Shown: positions 58,093-64,000 of the stretch, in pieces
Position numbering within the stretch: the stretch's first letter is position 1
How the letters are laid out: each line of letters opens with the position of its first letter
Origin: Dicyema japonicum
Lineage: Eukaryota > Dicyemida > Rhombozoa > Dicyemidae
Length of the DNA: 64,000 nucleotides
Direction of reading: 5' to 3'
NCBI GenBank assembly: GCA_011109175.1
Contig: RDEW01000001.1
Location: forward strand, 322,395-386,394
Translations under genes and position numbers: made by a program
Notes under the pieces: model-generated
Seen by the model: the letters and a program-made list of their open reading frames with translations, nothing else
Told to the model about the DNA's origin: nothing
Database searches by the model: none

Positions 58093-58690
58093 TCATCTAA
58101 CTAATGTATCAACTTCTGGTCTCTCCGACCAGGCCAGCACCCACCGGGACTCTCTTGGTAGTATCTCCGCTTCCTTCCTATTTTCTGGATCATCCAACTC
58201 TTTATCAGTGTCGCGTCGCCTCTTTCCCAAATTGCATCCAGTAAGAGGATTCTTCATCATTTCCCAATTATTGTTAATCGCCATCGTTATTTGTTCAAAC
58301 CCGTGTTTATATTCTACAAGCATGCTCTCTAAAGTCTTCTTCAGCGCAATCGTTTGGATGTACGCTCGGGTGATGGTCGTAATTCCAATGATGTCCATGT
58401 ATGATTTGAAATACCTGGAGACAATTCCATCCCAGGTAAGAACAATTGGGAGTATCTTTACTTTGGCTTTGTAAATGATCTCTAGTTCACTCGCAAGAAT
58501 GTCGTATTTATGTAGTTTTTCGACTTCAACAGCCTTAAGATTGTCCATTGATGTTACTCCAACTTCAATTAGCCATATTTGGTTCATTTCTTATCATACA
58601 AGAAAATGTCAGGCTTGTTATATTGGACTTTGGACTCCGTTGGAATGGTCGTATCAACTCGGATCTCGGCATGCTGACAAAATAATACAA
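58093..58690 (-). pseudogene. R2-like restriction-like endonuclease C-terminus
   Basis: At 58690-58590 the minus strand reads AEIRVDTTIPTESKVQYNKP then DIFLYDKK, and after a one-base change the frame 58587-58093 reads NQIWLIEVGVTSMDNLKAVE, VEKLHKYDILASELEII, KVKILPIVLTWDGIVSRYFK, AYIQTIALKKTLESMLVEYK and an acidic-basic tail RRRDTDKELDDPENRKE. This 164-codon open frame is the longest intact tail of the family here. The knuckle and everything upstream are missing. The flank gacattttttaggacatttt resembles sequence next to the pogo-like elements in the palindrome. Confidence 0.75.
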
Positions 58691-59679
58691 ATACATCTTA
58701 AGAAAAAATAGGACAATTTTATTATTTTTCTAATTATTTTGTATTTTCGCTTTTCTTTTCAAACGGGAGAAGGATTGTTCCACCTCAATTGAAGTTTTTA
58801 AAAAGGTTTTAATATGTCATTGGATATTGATTTGGTTGTCATTTCAACAACATCCATTAAAATCATTATTATACCTTTCAATAAAATTATTTTCAATATT
58901 CCACTTTACAGAAATAGAACTAATCTTTTCAAAATCTGCATAACTTTCTTCGATTAAATACCGTGAGTTTTGCAATTTTTCCAAATTAGATTTTAGCATT
59001 TATATCTCGTAATTTAAAGTTCATGAAACAAATTTCGATTCATTATTGATAGCTCACATTCGCCACAATAATCCCGTCGTCTTCAAACTTGTTTACTATG
59101 TCTATTATTGCAACAAGATTTTAGAAATAATAGAATACCGCTTTCAGGAAACTCCGCCATCTTGTGAAAATTACATCTGGGGGTAATTTAATCTCATCAA
59201 AGCTCTGCGCTTTATTGATTTCGATCTAGAAATTCCAATTAAGTCGTTAACTTTTGCCATAATTTTTTTAATAAAGATCCGAATTTTAATAAAGAATTTT
59301 AATAAGGATTTATCAAAACATCTCTAATTTTTTGAATTACAGCATTACAATGTACTGAATTAATAGAATTGTTTTTTATACAACTATTCCCTTATGTGTG
59401 AAGTGTAATGCTCTAACCAAAAAGATATCCAATTTTTCTTCGTTATACTTAGTAAGAAAAAGTTGAGTGGTCTCTATACTTTAGCATTAAGTTTAATGTA
59501 TTTTTCCATCGAATCATGAAATTCAACTTCGTATTTATAGCTTCAAATTCGATGGTACTTACTACACTCTTCACAAAACGTTATTAGCCAGTAAGAGCAG
59601 AATAATGTGGTTGCCCTTACAAGGGCAGATATTGTGCTCACTGCCCTTAAAAAGACACATTATGCGTTCTCGTGCGTGG

Positions 59680-59995
59680 AAGTTGCTCAGTATTCGTGTG
59701 ATCTCCGTTTGCATCGATGATGGCTCAAACTCTTCTTGAGTTCCAAAAATGTTGCGAATCGATCTGCAAGCAGAATCACTCGTCGATCGGCCCTGGAACT
59801 GGTAGCTCTTGGATGACCAGTCACGCTGAGTCGATCCAGACATCCATACTTCAGGAACTTTCTCGCACAGAAGCCGACAGTCGCCCTTGGCACTCCAAGA
59901 AAGTCAGCAATGGCGTTTCAGCTCAGGCCAACAACTTATCACATCCCGATGGCTCGGTAATCAAGGCCGTTTCTCATGCATTTTATTGTGCATGG
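59680..59995 (-). pseudogene. Tc1/mariner transposase N-terminus
   Basis: The minus strand reads ADFLGVPRATVGFCARKFLK then YGCLDRLSVTGHPRATSSRA then DRRVILLADRFATFLELKKS. This is the paired helix-turn-helix region of Tc1 transposases with the linker GHPR...R.DRR (AT-hook-like GRPR position). Frame changes precede and follow it; no DDE core is seen. Overlapping plus-strand ORFs are shadows. 58712-59680 contains no gene I can support; 59510-59580 resembles the sequence beside the pogo-like fragments (about 4440-4500 and 8410-8490). Confidence 0.6.
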
Positions 59996-60104
59996 GTGTG
60001 AGTCCCTCAAGCTCCTTAAACAGCGAGAAACTGAAACACTATAAAGCGTTGACACGGACCCTCACCAACAATTTCAAATATTTTATCAAGAAACGGAATT
60101 GAAT

Positions 60105-60121
60105 AACCCTAACCTAACCCA
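60105..60121 (+). repeat. Short telomere-like motif
   Basis: aaccctaacctaaccc, about two and a half units of a CCCTAA/CCTAA type. It is too short to call an interstitial telomere. Confidence 0.4.
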
Positions 60122-60899
60122 TTTCAAATATTTTCGCATTTTTATTTTTGATTCTTACTTCTATCTGTTTATCACCAACATTGCACTACATTCTGTAGGG
60201 GGTTTCAGTTCTTCAAATTCTGCAATTCAATAATCGTTTCAACCAGATTGATCGGGCACTTTCCTCATCTGAGGTGTTTTCTGGAGTAGTCTTAATTCCT
60301 TTTGCTCTTTTCTAAGTTTTGGTACATTGGGCCAAGTTTTGTCTTTGTGCGTAGTGCTGGAGTCAGTGTCATTATCGTCTCATCAGGCGTAAAGAAAATT
60401 CCGTCTTGAACGACAGTCCAAAGCCCTTCAAAGAAGAGTTCTTTCTCAATGTTGCCGATAATCTCAATTGAAATTGATACTTTTCCCTCTTCTGTGTGAT
60501 GAATATAGCTGTTCAGTCTTGTATCTTCTGGCCTCTGTCACGATCTCTCCCGGAAAGTTTTCATAAGAAAAAGAGTGAGACTATTTTATGATCATTGTCA
60601 GTTTCCGTTCCTCCATACGATCTCGAAGACTGTAGGAGCCATTTTTCTTCTCAGTGGCATAGATGTACTCTATTTGATTAATAACGTTGATTATTCTCCC
60701 CATGGAACAAATTCCACGTAGTTTTTTGACGAGCCGGGTGTTGAAACAGGTCTTGTATAAATAGACTAAATACTTGGCAGAGTTGACCAGTGTTGATCCA
60801 GGTAAATTTCTGATTCCTCTTCCATGGTGACCGATAAAGACTCATCTTCTTTCTGGACTCCGACCTTCGAATTCTAGTCTCCTGCAACGGGCAACCGAT

Positions 60900-61110
60900 G
60901 GGAAAATCAAAATTTCGTCATTGTTCTCCCCAATTCCTCTTAGAACTGGTCAAGTTCTTCAGGATGTGTGGAGCATAGACATTTATGATCGTAGTAAGCA
61001 TCTTTGATTCTTTGTTAGGTTCTATTTTTAGTTGTATTAGAGAGATCCTGTCAAAAACTTTCCTGTATCCGTACAAAACCTGGGGCAATGCCCTTAAGTA
61101 TAGCAATCCT
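60900..61110 (-). pseudogene. AP endonuclease fragment of an RTE/L1-like non-LTR retrotransposon
   Basis: The minus frame 61106-60918 includes KVFDRISLIQLKIEPNKESK then MLTTIINVYAPHI, the beta-strand IIN.YAP that precedes the active-site region of AP-type endonucleases, in the form typical of RTE/L1-like elements. Broken downstream; 60130-60900 on the same strand may be decayed continuation. Confidence 0.45.
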
Positions 61111-61499
61111 TGACAGAATCATCAATACCATATAGTTTCCATGCTCCTTGTACGATCCTGCCATCTTTGTTTCCTGCATGCAGAATACCGATCTACCATA
61201 TTGTTGAATATCCGAACACATAGTGTCTCTTTGTCGAATCTTTAAATCCTCTGGTATTGTAGGTAAGAAATGTTAATTCTTTTTGATGTCACAGATTCCT
61301 TTGAGTGTGCAATAGAGACAAATCACCACCTCAACCAAAAACTGCGTCACATTTTAGAAAAATAAACCAAAAAATTATATAATTAAAAAATAATTAAATA
61401 TAAATTAATAAATTATTTAAAGTTATTTGTGATTATCACGTGACTTATCAAATAATGACTATATTAGGCATTACTTCCTTTATTTATTTTATTTATTTA

Positions 61500-64000
61500 T
61501 TTTAATAACCCCGGGAACACCGAGAAAGAAAGACAAAAGAGTCAGACAGTTAGGTGATCCCAGTCCTCGCAATCACTTGTGCCATTCGACGTCTGTGATC
61601 CTCCATCGTCCCCACTACTTTCCGGAAGAGCCTTCTCTCGGTCTTGCAGAGGAATCCGATCGGGGAGGGGAATTTCTTATCCAATCGGTTTTCTCTTGCC
61701 ATGGGAAGGATTAGGCGAAGCGGATTTCCATCTTCCTCACAGAGGCGAAGAAATCCGGAGCCACGACTACGGATCTCAGCTTCCATGAGTAGTGGGTCGA
61801 CTGTTGATCCATTACGTGGGGAAAGCATACTGATTGTTTTCCGGTATATCGAGTTGATTCTTTGGACCAAAGACTCCGATAGCCCGAATCTCCATGCAAC
61901 GGAGGCATACTCAATGGCAGGCGCGATTGTTTGTTGGTAGAGTGTAGAAACGGAAAAGTCCATGTTCCTCGTGGTCCTCCGAACAAGGGCGCGTATAACG
62001 TTAACTTTCTGGAGGCCCCTGGTGATCATGTCTGTTGCGTGGGAGTTGAATTTGAGAAGGCTGTCGTACTTGACTCCAAGGACAATGGGGGACTTTGTCA
62101 CTGGAATCCTAGTGGGACCAATGAAAAGACTCGGTTCATCCTTGGAACGACGGTCCGACGTGAATGTGGAACAGATAGACTTGGTTGCAGAAATCGTTAG
62201 TCGATTGCCAGCAATCCAATCGTGGAGAATGTTCAATTTTGTCTGAGTTTTAAGGGATGCGACTTGAGTCGAGCGGTTCCGTATTGCAATGACTACGTCG
62301 TCTGCGTAGGATAATAACAGGGAATCTTCGTCTCCATCATTAGGTAGGTCGTGTAGGAAAAGGTTGAATAGAATTGGTGAAAGTGGAGACCCCTGGGGTA
62401 CCCCGTTCGGTAGTAATCGTGATCTAGATCTGAGATCACCACTGACTACTCTTCCACGTCTTCCAGACAAAAAGTTGGCCAGCCATAATTTCACATTCGG
62501 ACGAATATTAGTAGAAAAATTTTTCCAACCAAGATTTTCCTCGAAACAGTGTCAAAGGCTTTGTTGATGTCAATAGAAACCAAGATTGTGCGTTTGTGAG
62601 GCGGAGGATGGGTGTTAAAACCGTCGGCAATGAACTGCGATAAAGTTGCCAAGTATGTAGCGGTGGACCTACCGCGGAGGAAACCATGTTGAAATATAGG
62701 ACGCGGAAGATACGGAATAATGACTGATAATACAAGTTTCTCCATAATTTTTGACAGTGTGCTGGTAACGGAAATAGGCCTGTAGGATGCAGGTTCTGTC
62801 TCTGGTTTCCCAGCCTTCAATATCGGTCTGATGATAGAATTCTTCCAAATCTTAGGAATAATATTATAGTTAATGGACAGATTGTATATATGCGTGAGGT
62901 AGCCAATTGCGTAGTGGCTTAGGTGTTTTAGGTGAATAGAAGATACTTTGTCAGGCCCGCACGCCCGTGAGCTCTTTAATCTGGTGATCACATCCAAGAC
63001 TTGGTCATCTGTGAATAGTTCGTGATAAGGTTCCTTCTTCGGTTTATGGGCACGCACCTTAATGTCCAGGTGTTTCGAGAATGGTTTGAAGCTAATTCCA
63101 GCGTAATGTTTCATAAGGATGTTAGGATGTAGGTGGCATAAGTGTTCAGGAGAAGACTTTCCGGTTCCGTCTGCATCATCCAGCTCCGACTTGACTTGTT
63201 TAAGAGTTTTCCAGAAGTGTCGGGATGTACTTTTCCTGTCGAGGTGGTTAACTAGATGCTGCCATCTCTTGTCCTTGTGTTCTTTTATGCTCTGACAGAT
63301 TCTTTTATTCAGTTGTCTGAGGGCTGTCAAAGACTTCATGTCCAACAGATGGCATCTCTTCAGCCGGTCTCTTTGTTTTATAAGACTTATTGTATAAGAG
63401 CTGAGGGTAGGAATAAACTTCTTGTATGACGATATAGGAATAAAAATATGGTCAGCTTTCTGAATGGCAGCGCTGATAATTTCTGCGGCCTCGTCAATAG
63501 AGCGTATTGGGAAGGATAATCTCCCGGCCAAGAATTTATCCACAAGGTTACTGAAACCAGACCAGTCAACCTTCGTATAATCCTTGAATCTTTTTGATTC
63601 CGCCGACCGTCTCCTGTATCGTCGAAGACCTCTCAATTTTAGAAGGATTGGATTGTGGTCACTGGGAAGCCGTAAAAGACGTTCCAGGAAATGAGTCCAG
63701 CCAGAGAAGGTGAGCATAATGTTAAGTCGGGGGATGTGCAGCTATCAGTCATCCTTAATGGGGTCCTCGTATGTGAGTTAGGGTTGTTCAGTATAATCAG
63801 GTCAGGAAGATAATTTGCAATGAGTTCTCCTCGGTTATCAGAGGATTGGGAAGTGAGCCAAACTGGATGTCGTGCATTAAGATCCCCACATAACAGTAGA
63901 TTTTTCAATGTTGAAATGCGTGATAAATCAGGGGTGTAAGATGACGGACACGATCCTTGTGGAGGAATATATATATTAGCCAAATGGATCCAAAAGGATG
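61500..64000 (-). mobile_element. Jockey-like non-LTR retrotransposon, nearly intact, 5' end outside window
   Basis: The element reads right to left from the window edge to an A/T-rich 3' end (ttatttattttatttattt around 61480-61505). It encodes, in order, the second half of an AP endonuclease, the RT and a C-terminal region. It is the least decayed element in the window, with two apparent one-base frame changes, each next to a short T or A run. The fragments at 17.3, 30.9 and 32.0-32.5 kb belong to similar families. Confidence 0.85.
61550..63983 (-). CDS. Pol protein: AP endonuclease and reverse transcriptase (two frame changes)
   Basis: Endonuclease part (63983-63639): NIYIPPQGSCPSSY, LLLCGDLNARHPVW, TDSCTSPDLTLCS; after a frame change near 63680 it ends with the catalytic LPSDHNPILLKL. 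RT part (63700-62491): LKSSRACGPDKVSSIHLKHL, IIRPILKAGKPE, SYRPISVTSTLSKIMEKLV, QHGFLRGRSTATYL, VSIDINKAFDTVSRK. A second frame change near 62510, in an A5T5 run, leads to LWLANFLSGRR, PNGVPQGSPLSPILFNLFLH, LLSYADDVVIAIRN (catalytic YADD), TLYQQTIAPAIEYASVAW and the tail HRRRMAQVIARTGIT, stop at 61550. RT motifs 1-7 are all present with catalytic residues intact. Either a recently dead copy or an active one with sequence errors. Confidence 0.85.

Noticed and set aside
1-64000. CRISPR arrays, rRNA, tRNA genes, bacterial operons, riboswitches
   Set aside because: No regular spacer array, no cloverleaf sequence with both promoter boxes and no rRNA-like conserved stretch were seen. Coding density and transposon types are those of an animal genome.

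Overview
The window looks like an AT-rich animal (eukaryotic) genome, not a bacterium or phage. There are no operons or long uninterrupted host genes. The sequence is filled with eukaryotic transposon remains: pogo/Tigger, hAT with a BED-type finger, Tc1 and IS630-like DNA transposons, R2-like retrotransposons with a restriction-like endonuclease, and Jockey-like, RTE-like and other non-LTR retrotransposons. The most informative trait is intron size. Several reading frames that look broken are restored exactly by removing GT...AG segments of 20-29 nt. Dicyemid mesozoans are known for introns averaging about 26 nt, so a dicyemid or a similarly intron-reduced animal parasite is the best guess. 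That assignment is inference.

Layout. 1-12908 is a giant imperfect palindrome: arms 1-6425 and 6490-12908 around a 64-bp AT-rich spacer. Each arm carries one copy of a membrane-protein gene, a pogo-like fragment, an R2-like endonuclease fragment, a dispersed hAT-ended repeat and a short minisatellite. 12.9-19.8 kb holds decayed minus-strand coding sequence (one part with a candidate 23-nt intron) and a reverse-transcriptase (RT) scrap. 19846-24010 is a Tigger-like transposon with perfect TA flanks; a hAT element with an 8-bp target duplication and an R2-like fragment are nested in it. 24.8-34.4 kb mixes retrotransposon pieces, a small TIR element, one single-unit gene of the membrane/secreted family (28108-28929) and an unidentified plus-strand gene candidate (32.6-33.7 kb).

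34.9-57.9 kb is dominated by three direct repeats: A 34925-39190, B 45178-52157 and C 52158-57858. B and C abut head to tail. Each carries a member of the same gene family, with three domain units in A and B and one in C. Between A and B lie a retrotransposon C-terminal fragment, a decayed coding region at 40.1-40.75 kb, an integrase remnant and minus-strand ORFs at 44.2-44.9 kb. 58-64 kb holds an R2-like endonuclease fragment, a Tc1 transposase start, an RTE/L1-like endonuclease scrap and the best-preserved element, a Jockey-like retrotransposon on the minus strand that runs off the right edge.

The unifying theme is a lineage-specific gene family with a signal-like N-terminus, a repeated domain of about 175 residues and a hydrophobic C-terminus. 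It has been amplified by segmental duplication and by adding domain units, each unit carrying five tiny introns. Most copies also carry one-base lesions, so which ones are functional cannot be decided from sequence alone.
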